Shown piece after piece: positions 8,001 to 15,304 of a stretch of DNA of 24,293 nt. The DNA is from Bacteroidota bacterium (GTDB taxonomy: Bacteria; Bacteroidota; Bacteroidia; SpSt-205; S141-50). Numbering within the stretch: position 1 is the first letter of the stretch; every line of letters begins with the position of its first letter. The translations under genes were made by a program, and so were the position numbers. The notes beneath the pieces are model-generated. The model made no database searches, was not told the DNA's origin, and saw only the letters and a program-made list of their open reading frames with translations. Where the stretch lies: contig WFXK01000072.1 in assembly GCA_015490695.1 (NCBI GenBank), forward strand, positions 1 to 24,293, read 5' to 3'.

Positions 8001-11000
8001 ATGCGGCGAACTACAGGTAATACCGACTTTGAAGCAGCAAACTTTGAATACATAGAGTTTTGGATTATGGACCCCTTTATCTATAATCCGAATCACAGCG
8101 GGGGATATTTGATTTTTAATCTTGGTCGTATTAGTGAAGATATTTTACCTGATGGCAGGCGGGCGTATGAACATGGGTTACCGACGAACGAGGCGGACAA
8201 TGCTGCGGATAGGAACTTAACTCGTACGGCATGGGGTAGGGTACCCGATATACAGACTCCTGTAACCGCTTTTGATAATGACCCCAATGCAAGACAATTC
8301 CAAGATGTGGGATTAGATGGGTTACGAGATGAAGATGAACGCACGTTTTTTGCAGATTATTTAAATGCGATTGCACAGGTGGTTACTGACCCAGAAGCTT
8401 TAGCGCGCATACAACAAGACCCCAGCGGTGATAATTTCCGCCATTTTTCGGATGATGTCCCGGGCGTAAGTGACCCCTCTATTTTAGATAGGTATTTAGA
8501 TTTTAACGGTATGGAAGGCAATTCTCCCCCCAGCTCTACGGATGCTAATCAGCAATTTGTTCGTGCTGCAACAACACGTCCCGATGTAGAAGACATCAAT
8601 GCCGATGGTACTTTAAATACTATTGAGTCCTACTGGGAATATGTAGTAGAGCTGCGTCCTGATAAAATGCAAGTGGGTCAAAACTATATTGTAGACATGC
8701 GAAATGCTTATGTGAAACTGCCTAATGGTACAGATACTACCGTACGTTGGTATTTATTCCGTATTCCTTTACGTGAAGGAACGCCTGTGGGGAATATTCA
8801 AGATTTTAAATCCATTGATTTCATTCGTATGTATTTTACAGGCTTCAAAGAAGAAATTATTCTTCGTTTTGGGAAGTTTCAATTAGTTGCCCTTTCATGG
8901 CGACGCTACCTTGGAGATTTATCAGAAAACATTGAAAATGTTGGTGAGCCTGGCGTATCTAACACTTTCTTTGAATTAGGAACGCTAAACATTGAAGAAA
9001 ATGGCAATAAACAGCCGTTTAATTATGTGATTCCTCCGGGGGTAGAGCGTCAACAAATTCCTGGTTCGCCTATTTCTGGGTTATTGCAAAATGAGCAATC
9101 TATGGTGATTCGGGTTTGTGATTTACAAGATGGGGATGCCAGAGCGGCATTTAAAAATGTGCAATATGATTTCCGTTTTTATGAGCGGCTCCGTTTGTTC
9201 TTTCATTTAGAAGCATGGGATAGAATGCCTTCTGCAAAACCCTTAGAATGTGGTGATGTGGTTGCTTTTGTTCGTATCGGTACTGACTTTCTAAGTAATT
9301 ACTATGAATATGAAGTTCCTTTATGCCCCAGTGACCCTGCTTTTCCTTCAGACCCTGCCAACGTTTGGAATAATATTTTAGACGTTGTTTTATCGGAGTT
9401 AGCTGAAGCAAAATTCCAAAGGGATTTAGCGGTAGAGCAGGGACAAGCCAGTTATACCAAGCGTTTCCGTTATGTAAGTAGTTCGGGACAAGTGATTTAT
9501 GTCCTTGGTACACCGCGCTTAGACCAAGTAAAAACCATTATGATTGGGGTTCGTAATCCTTCTGATGATGGTTTGCCTTTGTGTGTTGAAGTATGGTTTA
9601 ATGAATTACGGGTAGCGGACTTTATCCAAGACCCCGGTTATGCCGCTAATGGGAAGTTAAATATTCAATTAGCCGATTTAGGTAATCTTTCTTTAGCGGG
9701 AACTTACAAAACACCTTATTTTGGGAGTTTAGAGCAACGGATTCAAGACCGTTCCTTAGAGTGGAATAAGCGTTATGATGCGGCATTGAATATTCAATTA
9801 GGGAAGCTGTTGCCTGAGCGTTTAGGGTTACAGATTCCTGCTTATTTTACGTATAGTGAGCACATTATAGAGCCGTTGTATAATCCTTATAATCCTGATA
9901 TTTTGACTCGTAAGGCTTTAGAGGCTTTACAGGACCCTGTTCAGCGGCGGGAGAAGTTTAATCAATGGATAACGTATCGGCGCACTTATAGTTATTCGTT
10001 TAATAATGTTCGTTGGTCGCCACCGAAGAAGAAAAAGAAGCCGTCGTTGCAGTTACAGAATATTCGTCCGGGGCTTATCAATCCTCAGCAGCCGCAACCG
10101 CAGAAACCAAAACAAAAGAAAAAACAAAAGCGGCCAGGACGCTTCCCCTGGTCTTTACAAAATTTTGCTTTTACGTACGGCTATTCTCGTACCGATGAGC
10201 ATACTCCTCAGATAGAGGGACGTCTTCAAGAGCAATATCGTGGCGCTATTAACTACACTTATAGTCCTCAGTTAAAACCCTTAGAGCCTTTTAAACGCTT
10301 TGGTAAGAAACCCAATTTGATTTCTTCGTTCAATCTTTCGTTGTTGCCGCAGCGAATTTCTGCTGGGATTTCAGGGACGAGGAATTTTCAAGAAATCCGT
10401 TATAGGGTAGTGCGAGGGCAAGCAGCTATCCCCCCTGTGTACTTCCAAGACTTCCGTATCCAACGAAACTTTTCTATGCAATGGAATCTAACCCGTAGTT
10501 TGCGCCTACAATTTAATGCGAATAGTTCTGCTCGTGTAGACGAACCTTATGGACGTATCAACACACCAGAAAAGAAAGACACTTTAATGGAAAACATCTT
10601 TTACTACGGAAGAGACCCTGCAAGAGGAAAGTATCATCAAATAAACATTGGACGCACATTGCAGTATCAACATCAGTTGAGTGCAACTTATCAAGTGCCT
10701 ACGCGCTTAATAAAGCCTTTAGATTGGATAAACGCTTCTGCTACGTATCAAGGGCGATTTGGTTGGCAGACAGCTGCTTTGCAAAACACCCGTTTCGGAA
10801 ATACCATCAATAACGGCAGAACGATTCAAGGGAATATACAAGGCAACTTTGCAAACTTTTATAAAAAATTTAAGTTCATAGATGAGCTTTTGAAGCCTAT
10901 ACCGAAGAAAAATATTATATCTAAGTCCGATAGTTCTCGTGTAGAGGGAGATGAGCCGAGGGTGACAGGACAAAGAGCAGTAAAAGCACTTGCCCATTTG

Positions 11001-12428
11001 ATTTTTAGCGTTAAAAATGTTCAAGTTTCTTATAATCGTAATGAGCAGACAACTTTACCGGGGTATATGCCTCGGGCTGGACTCATGGGATTGTATAATT
11101 ATGAAGATTCGTTAACTGGACAGACTTCCTTAGCACCAGGATGGGAATTTGTCTTAGGAGAGCAACCTGTTTTAACAGAAGATGCTTGGTTTTCTGAGGC
11201 AGTACAAAAAGGTTGGATTACCAATGACCCGCGTTTTGCTGTGCCTTTCCAACAAACGCGCTCAGAACAACTGAACTTAAAAGCCCAATTGCAACCTGCA
11301 CAAGATTTAACCATCAACGTCTCTTTTAATCGTACGCAAAGTGAAAGCTATGGCGGATTATTCGGATTTGACTCCCTGTCTTCTCAATACAAACTTTCTA
11401 ATAGAAGTCTGCGTGGTAACTTTTCAACCAGCTATTTCGCCTTATTCACTGCATTTGAAAGTGCTAAACGGGAAAAATCTTTTGACTATTTAGAGAAAGA
11501 AGCCCGTAGAATTATTTCACAACGATGGAAGGAAGCAAATCCTAATTATTACAATAGTCCTAATCCGATGGAGATAGATGGATATTGGAATGGTTATTTA
11601 GGTTCTTCGCAAGATGTGTTAATCCCTGCTTTTTTAGCAACATATGGTCCACAGAAGGCAGAAAAGATTCCTTTATCGCCGTTCCCGAGAGTGCCTTTAC
11701 CAAATTGGGATATTACTTATAACGGTTTAACGAAATTGGATTTGTTTTCAGACTTGTTTAGTAGTGCTTCTATACGTCATAGTTATCGTTGTACGTATAC
11801 GGCTTCGTATTTATTAAATCTTAAAGCGGAGGATAAAGATGGTGATGGGTTTTCAGATGCTGTAGAGCCGTTAAGGAGTGTAGATAGTTTGCAGCAAACG
11901 AATCTTAACCTTTATAATTTCCATCCTTTCTTAGTGATTCAAAGTGTTAGCATAACGGAAAGTTTTTCACCGCTTTTGGGGATTAACTTACGTTTTGATA
12001 ATGGTATGAGTGCTACAGTAGATTTTAAACGTAGTCGCACGATTACTTTAAACATTGGTAGTTTACAGATTTCGGAGAATCGTAATACAGAATTGCGTTT
12101 GGCGTGGAATTGGAAGCGTCAGGGCATGGGTGGACCTATTACGATTTTTGGGAAAGTGATTGATTTAAGGAATACGATTACATATCGTATGGAAATTACT
12201 TTGCGTAACACACGTCGTTTTAATCGTACTTTAGATTCGGGGATTATTCAGCCCATTGGTGGGAACTTTAATTTAATTATCAAGCCTTCTGTAGATTACA
12301 TGATTAACACACAATTGACTGTAAGGGTTTATTTTGAGAAGAATATTAATAATCCTGTATTATCTACGTCGTATCCGACACGTTTTACGGCATTTGGGAT
12401 TCAGGCGCGGTTTACTTTAACGAATTAA
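5082..12428 (+). CDS. sprA: SprA/Sov, giant outer membrane translocon of the type IX secretion system
   Basis: SprA forms the very large outer membrane beta-barrel channel through which T9SS cargo leaves the cell. The 2448 residues match the family's usual size. Diagnostic segments are AYIDDFEGARYNLDL (about 837), YQ/FQDVGLDGLRDEDE-type loop (about 1080), NEQSMVIRVCDLQDGDAR (about 1340) and the NEQTTLPGYMP element (about 1990). The start is TTG 5082: an in-frame stop lies at 5064-5066, no ATG follows before residue 174, and only TTG supplies the signal peptide (LISGLLSCFLFF). Odd features are a Lys/Pro/Gln-rich tract at about 1647-1687, and two EF-hand-like loops, D1171-INADGTLNTI-E1182 and D2251-KDGDGFSDAV-E2262. 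The gene ends 17 bases inside the convergent MFS gene. Identity is firm; calcium binding and the function of the basic tract are inference. Confidence 0.96.
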   Translation: MRLISGLLSCFLFFYGVESLKRGYAIVPKVPFYPPEDTSKKKSNPLGYTWKDSPVDPYLRPDPGPLFLDNPSNVEVIYELAPDGKGFYVYERVGGRNIRPPSYISYEDFIKLQERKAREAYFREQSKKSDPASSGLIPALNVNSELFKDIFGSGKISIRPNVSVLLDLSYRRNRIMNPNLSIRQQRSGNLNFNQQMQMSVVGNIGEKLKLRVNYDTESMFDFDRQFKVSYEGFEDDIIKKIEAGNVALPLKNSLIQGSQNLWGIKTEMQFGPVWVTAIASQQKSKTNEIIIEGGKQQTPFEIKASDYDYNRHFFLSHFFRARYEEALKDLPLVNSGINIIRVEVWVTNRSNASTTNTRNAVGFVDLGEGLTSYGGVIYNTARVIPTQPYPSNYANNLYEQIIGDPDIRNRTTCVAALQALGYENGKDFEFVENMRRLNENEYYVNRQLGYISLNTRLNPNDALFVAFEYTIAGIDSVFRVGEFSNDQPADPTNNNVLFLKMLKPPAIRPTLDGKPYPTWDLMMKNVYSLGAYNLSPDGFDLQIYYEAMDGSGDINYLPTSDVANIPLLQVFALDQLRNNMERGPDNRFDFIPNVTVIPDKGVIIFPVLEPFGSHLVRQFKTNREADSALYAFTPLYRMTQPDAVQYYPHLNRFKLKGTYQSAATGSEIFLNAIQITPGSVRVFAGGIPLQEGVDYTVDYNVGKVTILNQGVLSSGQTIRITFESNELFAIQQKSLLGARLEWRASKNFTIGGTVLHLVERPLVNKILIGDEPVANWLWGLDVSLQQSSKMLSRWLSHLPFYSTDAPSNIRLHAEFAQFIPRFPKQIRQGGDARGTAYIDDFEGARYNLDLSNRSDWVLASIPSKIPDPDPDNPLAKGFTRAKIAWYHIDPLFFTNPRTFGYDRNHPALNNHYSRQVDPREVFPNRTVAGNNLLTTFDVRYIPYLRGPYNYQTDPAKLNPDGTFKYPEENWAGIMRRTTGNTDFEAANFEYIEFWIMDPFIYNPNHSGGYLIFNLGRISEDILPDGRRAYEHGLPTNEADNAADRNLTRTAWGRVPDIQTPVTAFDNDPNARQFQDVGLDGLRDEDERTFFADYLNAIAQVVTDPEALARIQQDPSGDNFRHFSDDVPGVSDPSILDRYLDFNGMEGNSPPSSTDANQQFVRAATTRPDVEDINADGTLNTIESYWEYVVELRPDKMQVGQNYIVDMRNAYVKLPNGTDTTVRWYLFRIPLREGTPVGNIQDFKSIDFIRMYFTGFKEEIILRFGKFQLVALSWRRYLGDLSENIENVGEPGVSNTFFELGTLNIEENGNKQPFNYVIPPGVERQQIPGSPISGLLQNEQSMVIRVCDLQDGDARAAFKNVQYDFRFYERLRLFFHLEAWDRMPSAKPLECGDVVAFVRIGTDFLSNYYEYEVPLCPSDPAFPSDPANVWNNILDVVLSELAEAKFQRDLAVEQGQASYTKRFRYVSSSGQVIYVLGTPRLDQVKTIMIGVRNPSDDGLPLCVEVWFNELRVADFIQDPGYAANGKLNIQLADLGNLSLAGTYKTPYFGSLEQRIQDRSLEWNKRYDAALNIQLGKLLPERLGLQIPAYFTYSEHIIEPLYNPYNPDILTRKALEALQDPVQRREKFNQWITYRRTYSYSFNNVRWSPPKKKKKPSLQLQNIRPGLINPQQPQPQKPKQKKKQKRPGRFPWSLQNFAFTYGYSRTDEHTPQIEGRLQEQYRGAINYTYSPQLKPLEPFKRFGKKPNLISSFNLSLLPQRISAGISGTRNFQEIRYRVVRGQAAIPPVYFQDFRIQRNFSMQWNLTRSLRLQFNANSSARVDEPYGRINTPEKKDTLMENIFYYGRDPARGKYHQINIGRTLQYQHQLSATYQVPTRLIKPLDWINASATYQGRFGWQTAALQNTRFGNTINNGRTIQGNIQGNFANFYKKFKFIDELLKPIPKKNIISKSDSSRVEGDEPRVTGQRAVKALAHLIFSVKNVQVSYNRNEQTTLPGYMPRAGLMGLYNYEDSLTGQTSLAPGWEFVLGEQPVLTEDAWFSEAVQKGWITNDPRFAVPFQQTRSEQLNLKAQLQPAQDLTINVSFNRTQSESYGGLFGFDSLSSQYKLSNRSLRGNFSTSYFALFTAFESAKREKSFDYLEKEARRIISQRWKEANPNYYNSPNPMEIDGYWNGYLGSSQDVLIPAFLATYGPQKAEKIPLSPFPRVPLPNWDITYNGLTKLDLFSDLFSSASIRHSYRCTYTASYLLNLKAEDKDGDGFSDAVEPLRSVDSLQQTNLNLYNFHPFLVIQSVSITESFSPLLGINLRFDNGMSATVDFKRSRTITLNIGSLQISENRNTELRLAWNWKRQGMGGPITIFGKVIDLRNTITYRMEITLRNTRRFNRTLDSGIIQPIGGNFNLIIKPSVDYMINTQLTVRVYFEKNINNPVLSTSYPTRFTAFGIQARFTLTN

Positions 12429-13557
12429 GGTTTTTACTCCATAGGGGTAATAAAAATAGGATTAGTGCAGGTAGGGCGTAAGCGCTTTGGGGATACCAGT
12501 GTAGTAGTGCATAGCCGATGACAGGTCCCATGATTCTTGCTAAGCTTTCAGCGGCGGAGGTAGCGCCTTGGAGTCTTCCTTGCATAGTTTGGGGAACTTT
12601 CTTAGAGAGCAGGCTTAAGATAGCGGGCACCATGAAGCTATTGCCTAAGGTGGTTGGAATCATCATTAACAGAAATAGCCAGAGATAAGGGGAGAAGGCG
12701 GCGAAAAATAGTCCGGCACCGCCAATAAGCATTCCAAGTAACAACATGGTTTTATCTCCTAAGCGGTGGGCATAGCGACGAACCAAGAAACCTTGGAAGA
12801 AAGCCCCTAAGCCACCAAGGAAACTGAGCATGTAGCCGACATGGTGTTCTTCTACTCCTGAGAAACGTCCTTTTACAAAAATGGGAAAGGTTGTTTGGTA
12901 GATAGCAAAAGTGCTCCATAGTAAGAAATCTATTAGAATCAAGGTGTTTACATGGGGCATTTTTAGAAAATACAAAAGTTGTTGGATGGGATTAAGGGAT
13001 ATTTTTTGTTTTTGTGAAAGGGTTTCAGGGAGGTAAAGCCATGCTAATAGTAGGGTTAGGAGGGTGAATCCTAAGGCGATTAATAGGGGGACGTGGTAGC
13101 CTAAGGGCATAGTAAAGCCACTGATAGCAGGACCGATGATGAAACCTAATCCGAAGGCGGCACCTAAGATACCATAGCCTTTGGCTCTATCTTTTTCACT
13201 TAATAGGTCGGCGATATAGGCTCGGGCGATGCTTACATTCCCCCCTGAGAGCCCATCTATAAGTCGTCCAAGAAATAACATCCATAGGTTTTGAGCAAAA
13301 GCCATGATAGCAAACCCTATAGCGGTTCCTAAAAGACTTAAAAGCAGTGCAGGACGTCTACCATAGCGGTCTGCGATGCTCCCTACAAAAGGCGCCCCTA
13401 ATAATTGTGCAATAGAAAACGTTCCGAATAATAATCCGATTACCCAAAAAGAAGCACCATAGTGTTTAGCATAAAAAGGAAGTAATGGGATAATAAGTCC
13501 GAATCCGATGGCGTTGACAAATAAGATTGCAAATATTACGAAGAGCGTTTTTTTCAC
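12412..13557 (-). CDS. MFS drug-efflux-like transporter (TetA/DHA1 type)
   Basis: This is a proton-coupled secondary transporter of the inner membrane. It has 381 residues, about twelve hydrophobic segments, and the two-half layout of DHA1 (12-TM drug:H+) antiporters. Motif A GSIADRYGRRPALLL is at 59-73 between TM2 and TM3, motif B-like GRLIDGLSGG at 97-106 and motif C-like FGLGFIIGPAISG at 135-147, which marks antiporters. The start is GTG 13557, overlapping the TGA of the GT2 gene in a GTGA arrangement, which implies translational coupling as the last gene of the run. The closest named group is tetracycline-resistance TetA-like exporters, but the actual substrate cannot be read and resistance should not be assumed. 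Its 3' end overlaps sprA on the other strand, leaving no room for a terminator between them. Confidence 0.9.
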   Translation of the reverse strand: MKKTLFVIFAILFVNAIGFGLIIPLLPFYAKHYGASFWVIGLLFGTFSIAQLLGAPFVGSIADRYGRRPALLLSLLGTAIGFAIMAFAQNLWMLFLGRLIDGLSGGNVSIARAYIADLLSEKDRAKGYGILGAAFGLGFIIGPAISGFTMPLGYHVPLLIALGFTLLTLLLAWLYLPETLSQKQKISLNPIQQLLYFLKMPHVNTLILIDFLLWSTFAIYQTTFPIFVKGRFSGVEEHHVGYMLSFLGGLGAFFQGFLVRRYAHRLGDKTMLLLGMLIGGAGLFFAAFSPYLWLFLLMMIPTTLGNSFMVPAILSLLSKKVPQTMQGRLQGATSAAESLARIMGPVIGYALLHWYPQSAYALPALILFLLPLWSKNLNSLK

Positions 13558-14450
13558 TTGAGCAGAATATAGTTTTTATATTCAAACAGACGTTTTCCTG
13601 TTTTTTCTTCTATCCAATGCAGAAGGCGGTCTTTCCATTTCATTGTGCTTTTAGAGGGGTCGTAGTGGAATTCCCAGTCTTTTGCTGCGATATAGGGTTG
13701 CATGTATTTAGGATGGGTGCCTTGGAAGAGGCTGAGTTTATCTACTTGGTTGAAATCAAAAGGTTTTTTAAGGCGGTGTTTTTGTATCCATTGGTCGCTG
13801 TGCCACCAACGATGGAAGTCATTGACCTTTTTTTGTAACAAGCGGGGATTGCGGCAGTAGGAATAATGGTAAACATGGACGTTTGCCAATAGTACTTTTA
13901 GTTTTTCTCCTCGGTGTCCTTGTTCATAAGCGGTTTCTGAGGGATATTTTCTAAATCCTTGGGCGTCTTTATAAGCACGGATGACACCTCGGTTTTTAAA
14001 AGCCCGAACTTCGTAGCGATAGGCTTTTCTGCTGGTGCGGATATAGCGGTAATCACCCCAAAAATGGTAATAGTGGAACAGCAATCCATCTACTTCGGGG
14101 CGTTTATCGGCTTCTTCTATGGCTTTTAGCAAGTTTTCGTATTCGTTTTCGTGGAGGACCTCATCGGCTTGGAGATGTAAGATCCATTTGCCTTTCATGG
14201 CTTTGATGCCGATGTTAGCTTGTTGGGCTAAGATACGTCCTCCTTGACGTAGTTGTTCGTCCCATTGGGTGTCAATAATGCGGATTTTAGGTTCGTTCAA
14301 GGCGGCGATGGCTTCTCGGGTGCCATCATCACTATCACCTACTACCACTACTAACTCTTCTACTAAAGGTAGTAGTGACTTTATGGTTGCAAGGAAAGGG
14401 AAACCGAAACGAATGCCGTTTCTTACGTAAGTGAATCCTGTAATGTACAT
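13554..14450 (-). CDS. Family 2 glycosyltransferase
   Basis: This is a soluble or membrane-associated GT-A fold enzyme that transfers a sugar from a nucleotide donor. The 298 residues show the GT2 pattern: an N-terminal strand-helix start (MYITGFTYVRNG), the donor-binding DSDDGT at 39-44, the NIGIKAMKGKWILHLQADE segment ending at 97 in which QADE takes the place of the metal-binding DxD, and aromatic acceptor-site residues (HYYHFWGDYRY) after about 125. The last third (from about 215) is rich in Trp, His and Lys and has no membrane segment. The ATG 14450 start lies within lipB (28-base overlap) and the stop overlaps the MFS start by 4 bases. Donor and acceptor are unknown. A cell-surface glycan is likely from the nearby membrane glycosyltransferase, but this is inference. 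Confidence 0.87.
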   Translation of the reverse strand: MYITGFTYVRNGIRFGFPFLATIKSLLPLVEELVVVVGDSDDGTREAIAALNEPKIRIIDTQWDEQLRQGGRILAQQANIGIKAMKGKWILHLQADEVLHENEYENLLKAIEEADKRPEVDGLLFHYYHFWGDYRYIRTSRKAYRYEVRAFKNRGVIRAYKDAQGFRKYPSETAYEQGHRGEKLKVLLANVHVYHYSYCRNPRLLQKKVNDFHRWWHSDQWIQKHRLKKPFDFNQVDKLSLFQGTHPKYMQPYIAAKDWEFHYDPSKSTMKWKDRLLHWIEEKTGKRLFEYKNYILLK

Positions 14451-15280
14451 AGTTGTGCGTTAAAGACACGTTCAAAGCTTTTGATGAGATGTTGTTTTAC
14501 TTCTTCTATAGGTACTTCGTGTCCTAATTCTTTAGCCATGGAGGTAACTCCTTTGTCTTTGATGCCACAGGGGACGATATAAGAGAAGTATTTTAAGTCG
14601 GTATTGACGTTTAGTGCTAAGCCGTGCATGCTGACCCATCGGCTACAGCGGATGCCGATAGCGGCGATTTTTTCAGGATTTGCACTGTGGGTGCGTACCC
14701 ATACCCCTGTTAGTCCTGCAATTCTATCGCCATGGATGCCATAGTGGGCTAAGCATTGGATGATGGCTTCTTCTATATTGCGTAAAAACCAATGGAGGTC
14801 GGTTTTGAAGTTTTCTAAGTCTAAGATAGGATACGCAACAATTTGTCCAGGACCATGATAGGTAATATCTCCGCCGCGGTCAATAGGATAAAAAGCAATG
14901 TTTTCTTTTTTTAGGGTTGCTTCGTCTATGAGCAGGTGTTCTGGGTTCCCACTTTTGCCTAAGGTGTAGGTATGAGGATGTTCACATAGGATAAGATAGT
15001 TTGGCGTAGGTTGTGGTTTTTGTTGTTTTCTATTTTGTAGTTTGATTGCTACAATGGAATCCAGAAGTTTTTTTTGTTTTTCCCATGCTTCTTTAAAGGG
15101 GATTTGTCCCCAATCTATGACGTAAATAAGCCGATTTGCCATTTTTAGTTTTTGTTTTATAGAGAAAGGAAGCGCTTTGCAGTGCAGTTGATAGAAGTTT
15201 TCTAAGGTTGTTGGGTGTTCAAGCAGGTAAGGATAGTATAACAGAACAGGGAGGGTTTTTAGAAAAGCTCTTCGGTTCAC
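14423..15280 (-). CDS. lipB: Lipoyl(octanoyl)transferase LipB with an N-terminal extension
   Basis: LipB moves the octanoyl group from acyl-carrier protein to lipoyl domains of 2-oxoacid dehydrogenases and the glycine cleavage H protein, the first step of lipoate synthesis. Visible motifs (285-residue numbering) are RGGDITYHGPGQ at 135-146, Lys204 in NPEKIAAIG, and Cys238 in IVPCGI, the catalytic Lys/Cys pair. A conventional LipB would begin at ATG 15142 (MANRLIYVIDWG, 239 residues). The frame extends 46 codons upstream to GTG 15280 with a twin-arginine-like NRRAFLK followed by a hydrophobic stretch. A TAACTTTG box lies four bases before that GTG, which is why the long form is given here. A cytosolic enzyme would not need a signal, so ATG 15142 remains a real alternative. 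The 3' end overlaps the GT2 gene. Confidence 0.92.
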   Translation of the reverse strand: MNRRAFLKTLPVLLYYPYLLEHPTTLENFYQLHCKALPFSIKQKLKMANRLIYVIDWGQIPFKEAWEKQKKLLDSIVAIKLQNRKQQKPQPTPNYLILCEHPHTYTLGKSGNPEHLLIDEATLKKENIAFYPIDRGGDITYHGPGQIVAYPILDLENFKTDLHWFLRNIEEAIIQCLAHYGIHGDRIAGLTGVWVRTHSANPEKIAAIGIRCSRWVSMHGLALNVNTDLKYFSYIVPCGIKDKGVTSMAKELGHEVPIEEVKQHLIKSFERVFNAQLCTLQDSLT

Positions 15281-15284
15281 AGAG

Positions 15285-15292
15285 CAAAGTTA
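15285..15292 (-). promoter_or_regulatory. Candidate -10 box (TAACTTTG) before lipB
   Basis: On the minus strand TAACTTTG matches the Bacteroidota TAnnTTTG box. It fills most of the 24-base gap between the GT-C gene stop and GTG 15280. Only four bases separate box and GTG, so a transcript from here would start at or next to the GTG. No convincing -35 TTG was found at the expected distance. Confidence 0.4.
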
Positions 15293-15304
15293 AGTAAAAT
15301 ACGA

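Noticed and set aside
9151..9513. 120-codon minus-strand ORF within sprA
   Set aside because: It lies wholly inside the strongly supported sprA frame, has an odd His/Gln-rich composition and no recognisable motif: a shadow frame.
10006..10215. Arg/Ser-rich plus-strand ORFs overlapping the basic tract of SprA
   Set aside because: Their composition is the product of reading the Lys/Pro codons in other frames; sprA itself continues unbroken.
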